Source: Anaerolineae bacterium (GTDB lineage Bacteria > Chloroflexota > Anaerolineae > B4-G1 > SLSP01). Taken from it: a DNA stretch of 7,599 bases. The stretch's first letter is position 1, and every line of letters starts with the position of its first letter. Position numbers and translations under genes: made by a program. Where the stretch lies: NCBI GenBank assembly GCA_016934645.1, contig JAFGSL010000319.1:1-7599 (forward strand), written 5' to 3'. A model generated the notes under the pieces. It searched no databases. It had not been told where the DNA came from and saw only the letters and a program-made list of their open reading frames with translations. This document shows, piece by piece, positions 1 through 6,852 of the stretch.

Positions 1-1
1 C

Positions 2-115
2 TCTGATAACGAGATCACGATCGAGCATATCATCCCGCTGGATGATACATGTCAGTTGCGTACAGCTGATTGCCGTCAGCTTTCAGCCGGGTCACGGCTG
101 AGGTCAGTGGATTGA
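2..115 (+). CDS. Possible 3' end of an upstream gene, partial
   Basis: One frame is open from the left edge to a TGA at 113-115 and would encode the last 37 residues of a protein, starting SDNEITIEHIIPLDDT. I do not recognise the sequence. The other two plus-strand frames close at once or encode less protein-like sequence. It lies 71 bases before pfaD on the same strand. PfaD genes usually follow large PUFA or polyketide synthase genes, so it could be the tail of such a gene, but nothing in these 37 residues shows that. A chance open frame is a real alternative. Confidence 0.35.
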   Translation, partial: SDNEITIEHIIPLDDTCQLRTADCRQLSAGSRLRSVD

Positions 116-186
116 ACAGATTTTAGTATCAGGACGCTTGCGCGGGACTGTGACCCCACACGAGTTGTTGCAGAAAGGACATAACG

Positions 187-1773
187 ATGACATTGAATGC
201 GATCTTTCCAGGGAAAGCCGCCGTCTGGCAGGGGCCAGAGGACAGCATTGCCTATGACGCGGCGGAAATTGAGGCGCGGCTACGCGCACTTGATCAACCG
301 TGCACCATCGTCCGCAACCACCAGGGAATCGGAGCGACAAACTTGGGCGCGCTGTTCCCTGCAGAGAGCAACGCAGCAGATGCCATTCTCGCATTGGGTA
401 CCGTGCCGTCCGTCGATCCAAAGACGTTCGGCGACCCGGCTTTTCGAGAGAGACACAGCCTGGACTACGCCTATATGGCCGGATCGATGGCGAACGCCAT
501 CTCCGGTGAAGCGTTGGTCATCGCGCTGGGGAAGGCGAAGATGCTCGGTGCTTTCGGGGCCGGTGGGTTGTCCCCGCAACGGCTCGAAGCGGCGATTCAC
601 ACCGTTCAGGAGGCGCTGCCGGAAGGGCCGTACGCCTTCAACCTGATCCACACACCTAACGAACCCGCGCTCGAAGAACGGGTCGTGGATCTCTACCTCA
701 AGCATCGCATAACCACGATCGAGGCGTCCGCCTATCTGCGCCTAACGCCTGCTTTCGTCCGCTATCGCGTCACCGGTTTGCGTCCTGGCAACAACGGGCA
801 TAGCGTCGACATCGGCAACAAAGTGATCGCCAAACTCTCACGCCGCGAAGTAGCAACGCAGTTTATGCATCCCGCGCCTGCGAGGATACTCCAGCAGTTG
901 GTCGAGCGAGGACAGATCACCACACAGCAGGCGGCGTTGGCGGAACACGTTCCCATGGTCGACGACGTCACCGTAGAGGCGGACTCGGGTGGGCACACCG
1001 ACAACCGCCCGCTAGTCTGCTTGATGCCGTCGATCCTCGCGCTGCGGGATGAGATCCAGGTACAACAACGCTATACGACGCCGGTACGCGTGGGGGCTGC
1101 GGGCGGCATCGGAACGCCGGTTGCGGCGCTAGGCGCATTTATGATGGGGGCGGCCTACATTGTCACCGGTTCGATCAACCATGCCTGCGTCGAAGCAGGG
1201 ACGTCAGCACACGTCAAGTCAGCGCTCGCTCAAGCGGATATGGCAGACGTGATGATGGCACCAGCGGCCGATATGTTCGAGATGGGTGTAAATCTCCAGG
1301 TGCTCAAACGGGGAACGCTGTTCCCGATGCGAGCGCGGAAGCTGTACCAACTCTACCAGACTTACGCTTCGCTGGATGAGATCCCGGCGGCGGAACGGGA
1401 AAGCCTGGAAAAGCAAGTGTTTCAACGGAAATTGGATGCGGTGTGGGACGACTGCGTGACCTTCTTCAGGCAACGCGATCCCTCCCAACTTGAACGAGCA
1501 GCGGGCAATCCCAAGCGCAAGATGGCACTTGTCTTCCGTTGGTACCTGGGACTGGCAACACGGTGGGCCATCAGCGGTGAACCGGGCCGCGAGATGGATT
1601 ACCAAATCTGGTGCGGCCCGTCGATGGGCGCGTTCAATGCGTGGACACACGGGACAGATCTGGAAAAACCAGAGCAACGTCACGCCAACGACGTGGCCCT
1701 GCGGATCATGGCTGAGGCAGCCTATCTGTATCGACTACAGGCTTTACGGATGCAGGGAGTTTCGGGATTGTGA
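187..1773 (+). CDS. pfaD: PfaD family trans-acting enoyl reductase of PUFA/polyketide synthesis
   Basis: This 528-residue protein is a full-length PfaD-family member, a flavin-dependent TIM-barrel enzyme related to 2-nitropropane dioxygenase. In the known family it is a stand-alone enoyl reductase that reduces double bonds on chains carried by the acyl carrier domains of PUFA synthases or trans-acting polyketide synthases in the cytoplasm. Visible signatures are VRNHQGIGA (about 42-50), EADSGGHTDNRP (264-275), the glycine-rich, probably FMN-phosphate-binding AAGGIGTP (304-311), GTSAHVK (338-344) and the C-terminal WCGPSMGAFN (476-485), which sets PfaD apart from simple nitronate monooxygenases. 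The ATG at 187 has a Shine-Dalgarno AAAGGA at 174-179, 7 bases upstream, and an in-frame TGA at 151-153 rules out a much longer start. It is the only complete plus-strand gene here and no synthase gene lies downstream, so any partner should be to the left. The family call is firm; the product pathway is unknown. Confidence 0.93.
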   Translation: MTLNAIFPGKAAVWQGPEDSIAYDAAEIEARLRALDQPCTIVRNHQGIGATNLGALFPAESNAADAILALGTVPSVDPKTFGDPAFRERHSLDYAYMAGSMANAISGEALVIALGKAKMLGAFGAGGLSPQRLEAAIHTVQEALPEGPYAFNLIHTPNEPALEERVVDLYLKHRITTIEASAYLRLTPAFVRYRVTGLRPGNNGHSVDIGNKVIAKLSRREVATQFMHPAPARILQQLVERGQITTQQAALAEHVPMVDDVTVEADSGGHTDNRPLVCLMPSILALRDEIQVQQRYTTPVRVGAAGGIGTPVAALGAFMMGAAYIVTGSINHACVEAGTSAHVKSALAQADMADVMMAPAADMFEMGVNLQVLKRGTLFPMRARKLYQLYQTYASLDEIPAAERESLEKQVFQRKLDAVWDDCVTFFRQRDPSQLERAAGNPKRKMALVFRWYLGLATRWAISGEPGREMDYQIWCGPSMGAFNAWTHGTDLEKPEQRHANDVALRIMAEAAYLYRLQALRMQGVSGL

Positions 1774-1783
1774 TTTTATACGC

Positions 1784-1817
1784 CTGGAGAAGCCGGGGTC
1801 AACCCCAGCTTCTCCAG
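1784..1817. terminator. Strong hairpin between convergent pfaD and kinase gene
   Basis: CTGGAGAAGC (1784-1793) pairs perfectly with GCTTCTCCAG (1808-1817). After one C-A mismatch the stem continues with GGGG/CCCC around a TCAA loop. It begins 11 bases after the pfaD stop and lies 31 bases beyond the TGA of the converging kinase gene, a position that suits a bidirectional terminator. Neither side has a run of T residues straight after the stem, so it is not a canonical intrinsic terminator. On the minus strand the same bases lie in a frame that continues the kinase protein, so the hairpin may be partly coding in origin. Confidence 0.5.
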
Positions 1818-1847
1818 CAGTTCGGCTACACAATCCTTGGTTTCTCT

Positions 1848-2300
1848 TCAGCTTGTATCGATGAGGATTCTCTCTCTATCCCACACTTCGTAATCTCGAG
1901 CTTGAACCTCTTCCCACGTCGGTAAGGTGAATCCGTCGATGTCATTTTCGCGTCCTTCAACTCTTACGCGATGCTCGCGTTTGTCCGAACAAGCAATCTC
2001 AATATTGACAAAATCGCAGCCATTCTCCGTGGCGACATCTTCCCATTCATCTCGTGTCAAAGCCCAGGGATTGCAGCAGTCAACGACAACGGTGTTCCCG
2101 ATTTGCAGATTGTCGGCGACAATTCGGTACGTCAAACGATAGCCTTCGCCCTGCACATTGATTGAACAAAGTTCTCTCAAGCCATGCTCGATGGTGTCGA
2201 GTCTGAAATACGCCGCCCGGATGTGTTGAGCTACCTCTTTGGCAATGGTTGTTTTTCCTGTTCCGGGAAGCCCTGAAAAAATGTACAACGTCGGCTTCAT
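1848..2300 (-). CDS. P-loop kinase-like AAA ATPase, apparently truncated by an in-frame TGA
   Basis: This 150-residue protein belongs to the broad P-loop kinase group (AAA_33, or chloramphenicol-phosphotransferase/zeta-toxin-like). These proteins bind ATP and phosphorylate varied small substrates; the substrate here cannot be named. The Walker A motif is GLPGTGKTT (10-18). RLDTIE (33-38) follows with the Asp typical of the substrate site, VVVDCCNPW (71-79) is the second core strand, and a charged segment around 105-120 (SDKREHRVRVEGREND) resembles the lid. The ATG at 2298-2300 is only 2 bases after the stop of the preceding kinase-like gene, so translation is probably coupled. The reading ends at TGA (1848-1850) just after ILIDTS. 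The same frame continues to a TAA at 1776-1778 and would add RETKDCVAELLEKLGL and seven more residues, which looks like the missing C-terminal helix. It may be a nonsense-mutated gene, a still-functional short form, or a sequencing error. Confidence 0.8.
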   Translation of the reverse strand: MKPTLYIFSGLPGTGKTTIAKEVAQHIRAAYFRLDTIEHGLRELCSINVQGEGYRLTYRIVADNLQIGNTVVVDCCNPWALTRDEWEDVATENGCDFVNIEIACSDKREHRVRVEGRENDIDGFTLPTWEEVQARDYEVWDRERILIDTS

Positions 2301-2302
2301 TT

Positions 2303-2965
2303 TTACGCCAATCCCAGGTAAATCCTAACAACCTCAAATAGCTCGTCGATGCTCTGCTTCCCATCCACCACAAGGGTCCGAATATGATTGGCCTTTGCCT
2401 GCCGCAGAACTTCTTGTCCAAAGAGATGATCTCGCATCATCCAGTTCTCGAACGCCTGCTCGGGGTCCTCACATTCAGTCAAGATATGACGTATCCACGG
2501 CCTTTGCCGGTAGTGATGGATCTGAAACGCGTGCGTCGGCACCATATAAAGGACCCTCTGAGGATTCATGTTGTATGGCTTGATCAGATCTGGGAAATAG
2601 GCAGCACCCTCGAGGATGAGCGGCTTTTCCGCGTCACACGCCTCCAAATCCTGAAGGATCATCTCGAAGCGTTCCCGGTAATAGTCGAATTCTTCCCGCA
2701 CTTGAAGCTCAACCGGGCGCGACCATATCGCATTCCAGCTCATTTTCGCATACGCGGACATCACGGGATGACGGACGGGATCACAGCGCCCGCTGTGTTC
2801 TGCTTCGTGATCATCTACCTTGTAATATTGAAGCCCGTATTGAACTGCTAGTCTCTCGGCTATGGTGCTTTTCCCACTGCACGGCGAACCGCCAAGAATG
2901 TAGGCTTGGGACAATAGGATTCGTACTTCGGGGGTCACATTGTAGACATCAAATCTCACACTCAC
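2303..2965 (-). CDS. P-loop kinase-like AAA family ATPase
   Basis: This 220-residue cytoplasmic protein has a clear Walker A motif, GGSPCSGKST (25-34), after a strand AYIL. KVDDH (49-53) carries acidic residues where related small-molecule kinases bind the acceptor substrate. KPLILEGAAYFPDL (114-127) looks like the second core strand, and a basic and aromatic stretch around 150-180 (HHYRQRPWIRH onward) could be the lid. It ends with the strand TLVVDG (197-202) and a final helix, QSIDELFEVVRIYLGL. No signal peptide or membrane segment is seen. The family is known for phosphotransfer from ATP, but the substrate cannot be read from sequence. The start is GTG (2963-2965). It precedes the smaller kinase-like gene by 2 bases and probably shares its transcript. 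The two differ outside the core motifs, so if they are duplicates they are old ones. Confidence 0.85.
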   Translation of the reverse strand: MSVRFDVYNVTPEVRILLSQAYILGGSPCSGKSTIAERLAVQYGLQYYKVDDHEAEHSGRCDPVRHPVMSAYAKMSWNAIWSRPVELQVREEFDYYRERFEMILQDLEACDAEKPLILEGAAYFPDLIKPYNMNPQRVLYMVPTHAFQIHHYRQRPWIRHILTECEDPEQAFENWMMRDHLFGQEVLRQAKANHIRTLVVDGKQSIDELFEVVRIYLGLA

Positions 2966-2969
2966 TCCC

Positions 2970-2974
2970 CCTCC
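2970..2974 (-). promoter_or_regulatory. Shine-Dalgarno GGAGG before a GTG start
   Basis: On the minus strand GGAGG is followed by GGGA and then GTG AGT GTG. The first GTG (2963-2965) is only 4 bases away and the second (2957-2959) is 10 bases away, so either could be the start. No ATG in frame lies before the Walker A motif. The choice changes the protein by only two residues. Confidence 0.55.
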
Positions 2975-2990
2975 AGTTCCTTATGAGCGT

Positions 2991-3024
2991 ACACCCCAAA
3001 TGGCTAATGAACCGGATTGGGTGT
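2991..3024. repeat. Imperfect inverted repeat between peptidase and kinase genes
   Basis: ACACCCCAAAT (2991-3001) and ATTGGGTGT (3016-3024) form an imperfect stem with a loop of about 14 bases, inside the 85-base gap after the peptidase gene. On the minus strand no T run follows the stem, so a role as terminator is uncertain; it could also slow RNA decay or mean nothing. I saw no convincing promoter in this gap. Confidence 0.3.
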
Positions 3025-3050
3025 AGTTTTAACTTGAAACCCTCCTACCA

Positions 3051-5228
3051 CTACTCCAACTCAAGCTCCTCTCCCAACAGATAATGACTGAACCAGGCTA
3101 GGTTCTGGTGCATCACAGCATGATTCTCGCGCGGCTTGGTGATAGGATGCCCCATGCCGGGAAAAACAAAGAGTTCTACCGGCACGCCCATCTCCTGCAG
3201 ACCGCGATAGAGTTCCATAGCGTTGGAGAGCGGAACGCGCCGGTCGTCCGAGCCATGCTGGATAAGCATCGGGGTCTTCGCCTTGGCCAGGTTACTGATA
3301 GGCGCCGTCTTGATATACCGTTCACGGTTGCGGAACGGCGATCCGGAGAGGTAGTCCACCGTGAACAAGGGGATATCATTGCTGATGTGGTAGGTGTACC
3401 AATCCGCGATGCCCGCGCCAACCGAGACCGCCTTGAATCGCTCCGAGTGCAGACCGACAAAGGCTGATATGTAGCCACCCTGTGACCAGCCCATGCAGCC
3501 TACCCGCGCTGTGTCCACCCAGCCCAACGGATCCAGGTAGTCAATGGCGCTCTCAATGTCCCACAGATCGCCGACGCCCAGGTTGTCCACGTTCAATTCG
3601 AGGAAAGATTGCCCACGACCAATGGAACCACGGTAGTTTGGCTTGAGCACCAGCATACCCTTTTGCACAAATTGGATACTGGGATGGTAACCAAGCTCGT
3701 CACCACCGATTAGATATTCCGCCGAGAACCAAGAAGGTCCACCGTGTACCACGAACACGAGGGGATACTTCTTCGCCGGATCGAAGTTGGCCGGCTTGCG
3801 CAGCACGCCTTCGATCTCGGTGCCGTCCCTACTCGACCAGCGGATGGTTTCTACTGTGCCCAACTCCCAGTCGGCCGCCGCCTGGCCGAAATCGGTCAGC
3901 TTACGCACTTGTGCTTTGCCTCCATCGTCCGCGAGGTCGACCAAATAGGCCTCGGGGGAGGTCTGAGCATTTGCTCCGACCAGGCCGATGCGCCCTGCCG
4001 CAGAGACATTGAACTCCGGCCCGGCCAGGTAAATATCCCCCAGATCCAGGGGCGCGACATGCCCGTCCTCACCAAAGCGCGCCAGCCGGATGTGTGTACT
4101 CTCCACGTACGACCCGATGATGCCAGCCGCTGTCCAGTACAAGTCCATGACTTCCTGATCCAAAGACGCCGATATATTGCTCATCCCGGCCAGCAAAGTA
4201 TCCGTATCCGGGGCTTGCCAGGCTGCTGCTGCGTCTATGATCCACAAATCGGACTGCGTGTACATTTTGTTATCTCGCTCTTTGTAGGACAAGAGCAGCT
4301 TTTCCCCATCCGGCGAGACGGCGGTCACAACGGCGTCCCGAGGCAGGTTCAAGCGGACGATCTCACCTATGTAGGAGACGTCCTCTTTTTCCTTCTCATC
4401 CTTTTGCTCCGGAGCCAGTTTGGCGGCCTTTTTCTCCTTCTCCCGCCGTATGTACTCAGCCAGCGCCGCAGGAGCATCGAGCCGGATCGCGTAAGTACGG
4501 GTCTGGTGGTAATAAACCAAATCGTCACGCGGCCAGCAGTTGAGATAGATAACGGCGCCGGTTGGCGAGTCGCCGGACAGTGAGGGAACGACCCAGCGAA
4601 TGGAAAGCGGTTCGGGTAACAGGCGGCTCAACTCAACCACGGGCAACACGAAGTCTTTGGCCTCGTCCTCAGTGGCGGCTTTGCAATGAGCCTGGTATTC
4701 GCGCAGCTCGGTCAAGCCGACGTAGTAGAGCGCGCGGGCGCTCTCTTCATGCTCCCAATGCGTATATTTGCCAAAGCGATCGGTCCGTGGCTTGCGTTCA
4801 TCCCGTTCGGGATCGGCCGCCAGGAAGAGCAGCCCTCCGGCAAAGGGATAGAACCAGTCCACGCCGGTTTTGTGCTCGGTGACCTGCCAGCCCTCACCGA
4901 TCAAGCCCTGGTAGAGCCAAATTTGGGACTTGTCGTCCTTCCCGGATCCTCCCTTGAGTACAGCCAGGGTTTGGTCGTCCACCCACTCCATCTGGCTTAC
5001 ATTACCCGTCCGGTTGAGCGGATGGGTCATGCCGGTCGCCAGATCGTGAATGTAGCAGACGCGCTCGTAGCGATCCTCTTTCCAGTTGGTCGTGCGCACG
5101 CGGATGGCGACGTGATCGCCGCTAGGGGACACTTTAGCTTCGAGAGGAAGCTCCAGCATAACCATATCCCGCAGAGCGGGTTGGTAAGGAGTTGGGGCTT
5201 CCTTGGGGTTGGTAACATTGAGCGTCAT
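3051..5228 (-). CDS. S9 family (prolyl oligopeptidase-type) serine peptidase
   Basis: This 725-residue protein has the S9 layout: an N-terminal beta-propeller-like region (about 1-450) and a C-terminal alpha/beta-hydrolase domain (about 465-722). Such enzymes cut short peptides, with the propeller restricting access to the active site. Visible motifs are FVVHGGPSW (492-500), PNYRGSIGRG (530-539), the nucleophile elbow GWSQGG with Ser582, HGSDDRRVP (658-666) with Asp662 as the likely catalytic acid, and GMGHP with His694. The triad is therefore intact. No signal peptide or membrane segment is seen, so it is probably cytoplasmic. Residues 261-283 are a Lys/Glu-rich stretch, probably a loop insertion in the propeller. 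The ATG (5226-5228) has AGGAGA at 5236-5241, 7 bases upstream. The zinc-ribbon gene lies 40 bases before it on the same strand and may share its transcript. Exact specificity (acylaminoacyl, dipeptidyl or oligopeptidase) cannot be told from the motifs. Confidence 0.93.
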   Translation of the reverse strand: MTLNVTNPKEAPTPYQPALRDMVMLELPLEAKVSPSGDHVAIRVRTTNWKEDRYERVCYIHDLATGMTHPLNRTGNVSQMEWVDDQTLAVLKGGSGKDDKSQIWLYQGLIGEGWQVTEHKTGVDWFYPFAGGLLFLAADPERDERKPRTDRFGKYTHWEHEESARALYYVGLTELREYQAHCKAATEDEAKDFVLPVVELSRLLPEPLSIRWVVPSLSGDSPTGAVIYLNCWPRDDLVYYHQTRTYAIRLDAPAALAEYIRREKEKKAAKLAPEQKDEKEKEDVSYIGEIVRLNLPRDAVVTAVSPDGEKLLLSYKERDNKMYTQSDLWIIDAAAAWQAPDTDTLLAGMSNISASLDQEVMDLYWTAAGIIGSYVESTHIRLARFGEDGHVAPLDLGDIYLAGPEFNVSAAGRIGLVGANAQTSPEAYLVDLADDGGKAQVRKLTDFGQAAADWELGTVETIRWSSRDGTEIEGVLRKPANFDPAKKYPLVFVVHGGPSWFSAEYLIGGDELGYHPSIQFVQKGMLVLKPNYRGSIGRGQSFLELNVDNLGVGDLWDIESAIDYLDPLGWVDTARVGCMGWSQGGYISAFVGLHSERFKAVSVGAGIADWYTYHISNDIPLFTVDYLSGSPFRNRERYIKTAPISNLAKAKTPMLIQHGSDDRRVPLSNAMELYRGLQEMGVPVELFVFPGMGHPITKPRENHAVMHQNLAWFSHYLLGEELELE

Positions 5229-5268
5229 GACATATTCTCCTGTTCAACGTGACTTTTGATGGCCGAAA

Positions 5269-5502
5269 TCAATGAGGCGAGACTTTCTGCCAGTTCTTGG
5301 CGACTTCCGACAGTTTGCCCGGATCGGCGATATAGTTCTCAAAATAACCGCAGGCCGTACAAATGTACGCAATCGCTGGAGAAGGCATCGTCATACGACT
5401 TGTGTGAACCAACACAACACCTTTCGCTGCCGCATATTTTACACCATCAGCCTTTGAATAAACCGTAGCAGCACCACACTTAGGGCATATACCATTTTTC
5501 AT
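5269..5502 (-). CDS. Small zinc-ribbon protein
   Basis: This 77-residue protein has two Cys pairs, CPKCG (6-10) and CTACG (48-52), in the CxxC-CxxC arrangement that binds one zinc ion. The 38 residues between them would form the ribbon, and the C-terminal part (GKLSEVAKNWQKV) looks helical. Proteins of this type are usually annotated as zinc-ribbon or nucleic-acid-binding proteins of unknown function, and I see nothing more specific. The ATG (5500-5502) has GGAGG at 5512-5516, 9 bases upstream. It lies 40 bases before the S9 peptidase gene and 38 bases after the propeller gene, so it could be the first or a middle gene of a transcript. The call rests on the Cys motifs and the good ribosome site. 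Confidence 0.8.
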   Translation of the reverse strand: MKNGICPKCGAATVYSKADGVKYAAAKGVVLVHTSRMTMPSPAIAYICTACGYFENYIADPGKLSEVAKNWQKVSPH

Positions 5503-5540
5503 CGAATCAATCCTCCCCTATCTGCCATTGCGAAAACCGA

Positions 5541-6359
5541 TTACTGCTTGACAACCAACGGCAAGTAGACTCTAGAGTATTCCGGTTGAAAACCTTGTGC
5601 CTGCAAGATTGAAACCCGACCTGAAACGTGTTCCTGCACCATCAAGCTGCCCGAAGGCGATAAGGCTACAGCAACAGGATAATGGAGGGGAATAACGCCT
5701 GGTGGGCTCAGCACCAACTGCGGTTCATATGTTTGAGACGTTGTCCCGCGGTGCGCCGGGTAAAAGCCCACATAGGTCTCCTGGCTGAGCGAATAGCGGT
5801 ATAGTCCATTATCACTGTCGACTGCATACAGAGCATCGCCATCCAGCAGGATATCGTAGACACTCGAGTAGGTGACTCGAATGGATTCATCCGCTGTGAT
5901 GTCTGTGCGATGGTTATCCATATCGGCGATATCGTTCGGGTTGAAACTGTCAAGGTCGTAGAACCACAGGCCGCCTTCTTTGACCACGAATGTCGGCTTG
6001 GTCGTCGCCCCAACCAGCAAACGGTTGCGAGCCGAGTCTATCACAAGCTGGCGCGGAATCAAATCGCTGGCAAAGGAGCCGAGGGGGTATTGCGGCGACA
6101 ATAGCTGAGGCTGGTCAGGACATGTGGCCAGATCGCCCGGTTCTTTCCACCGGTAAACATGGATTGTTCCGCTATCGGGTAGCGCAAGAGGCGCGTTATG
6201 CACCTCAGCCACAAAGAGATAATCGCCATACACAGCCACGTCGTTGATATCCCAGTCGATACCTTGAGGTGGCATGGCAATTTCGACCAAAAAACGCACC
6301 TGATCAGGCTGGGTCGGACAATGCTGGTATAGCCGGAGAGTAGGCGTAGAACTTGACAC
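5541..6359 (-). CDS. Beta-propeller-like surface protein with YLPLV tail, probably N-terminally truncated
   Basis: This 272-residue reading has repeated strand-rich units typical of a beta-propeller: INDVAVYGDYLFVAEV (38-53), RQLVIDSARNRLLVGAT (103-119), VYDILLDGDALYAVDSDNGLY (167-187) and VAVALSPSGSLMV (229-241). It ends in RVYLPLVVKQ, a tail common in secreted Chloroflexota proteins, which suggests export to the cell surface. Yet it has no signal peptide. The frame opens just after a TGA (6363-6365), the only early start is GTG (6357-6359), and the nearest Shine-Dalgarno-like AGGAA (6374-6378) is 14 bases away. It begins 11 bases after the stop of the DUF4440 gene. The likeliest reading is a C-terminal remnant of a longer exported protein that lost its N-terminus by deletion; a short cytoplasmic protein or a frameshift are the alternatives. 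The function is not known. Confidence 0.65.
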   Translation of the reverse strand: MSSSTPTLRLYQHCPTQPDQVRFLVEIAMPPQGIDWDINDVAVYGDYLFVAEVHNAPLALPDSGTIHVYRWKEPGDLATCPDQPQLLSPQYPLGSFASDLIPRQLVIDSARNRLLVGATTKPTFVVKEGGLWFYDLDSFNPNDIADMDNHRTDITADESIRVTYSSVYDILLDGDALYAVDSDNGLYRYSLSQETYVGFYPAHRGTTSQTYEPQLVLSPPGVIPLHYPVAVALSPSGSLMVQEHVSGRVSILQAQGFQPEYSRVYLPLVVKQ

Positions 6360-6370
6360 AAATCAGCAGG

Positions 6371-6787
6371 CTATTCCTGTTTCAAGTCTGGCAAGCGGAC
6401 TTCATGAATGTGAATCCATTCCAGGCCGTTCTGCCGTTTCGGATTTTTGCGCAAGAGCGCTGTAATAAGCGTTGATTTCTTCCCATTTGTCGTTATCCCG
6501 TGCTCTTCGTAACTCACCAAGACAATGTCATCTGTAGCGAGCCTGAGCTGGATGTTCTCAACCCACATCTCAATATCGGGATTTTTTGTGGCATACTCGC
6601 TCCTCAACAAGCCGAGTAATTGATCCCTCGCAACGACATACCCGTCCGCGGTTATCAGAGTGAACTCAGAAGCCAGAACGTCCTCGATTCTGCTGAACGA
6701 TTCGTCTGAATCATTGACCGTTCCCCTGTACCAGGTTCTAAAAAAAGCGTGAAGTTCACGGATTTCTTTCTCGTATAAGCTCTGCAT
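6371..6787 (-). CDS. DUF4440 / SnoaL-like (NTF2 fold) protein
   Basis: This 138-residue protein resembles the DUF4440 branch of the NTF2-like superfamily, small cone-shaped proteins that bind small ligands or act as minor enzymes. It starts with an amphipathic helix (EIRELHAFFRTWYRG, 8-22). A family-typical segment follows, EFTLITADGYVVARDQLLGLL (41-61), with the strand-turn-strand seen in DUF4440 members, then the strands VENIQLRL (76-83), DIVLVSYEEHG (87-97), STLITALLRK (105-114) and LEWIHIHEVRL (122-132). The length suits a complete single domain. The ATG (6785-6787) has AGGAG at 6791-6795, only 3 bases away, and a second GGAGG at 6800-6804, 12 bases away. The YdeI-like gene ends 65 bases before it. 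No substrate can be inferred. Confidence 0.75.
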   Translation of the reverse strand: MQSLYEKEIRELHAFFRTWYRGTVNDSDESFSRIEDVLASEFTLITADGYVVARDQLLGLLRSEYATKNPDIEMWVENIQLRLATDDIVLVSYEEHGITTNGKKSTLITALLRKNPKRQNGLEWIHIHEVRLPDLKQE

Positions 6788-6813
6788 TTTCTCCTTCTAC
6801 CTCCAAAAGAAAA

Positions 6814-6828
6814 AAGGTGGATTACCTT
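6814..6828 (-). terminator. Weak terminator-like hairpin after the YdeI gene
   Basis: Read on the minus strand, AAGGT, a loop AATCC, and ACCTT form a 5-bp stem followed by a run of T residues (complement of the A run at 6809-6815). It lies 25-40 bases after the stop of the YdeI/OmpD-associated gene, where a terminator is expected. The stem is short and A/T-closed, so termination would be weak at best. Confidence 0.35.
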
Positions 6829-6852
6829 AGAACAACAGACTCAATCCTGTTT

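Noticed and set aside
1848..1850. TGA read as selenocysteine or as glycine in an alternative genetic code
   Set aside because: Other genes here (pfaD, zinc ribbon, YdeI-like) end properly at TGA, so TGA is a stop in this organism. The family shows no redox Cys at this site and I saw no obvious selenocysteine element.
2384..2851. A 155-codon plus-strand open frame opposite the larger kinase-like gene
   Set aside because: The minus-strand reading has a clear Walker A motif and family features, while the plus-strand reading shows none.
3744..4583. A 279-codon plus-strand open frame opposite the S9 peptidase gene
   Set aside because: It lies wholly antisense to a peptidase gene with an intact catalytic triad, and its translation has no recognisable domain; it is a shadow of a high-G+C gene.
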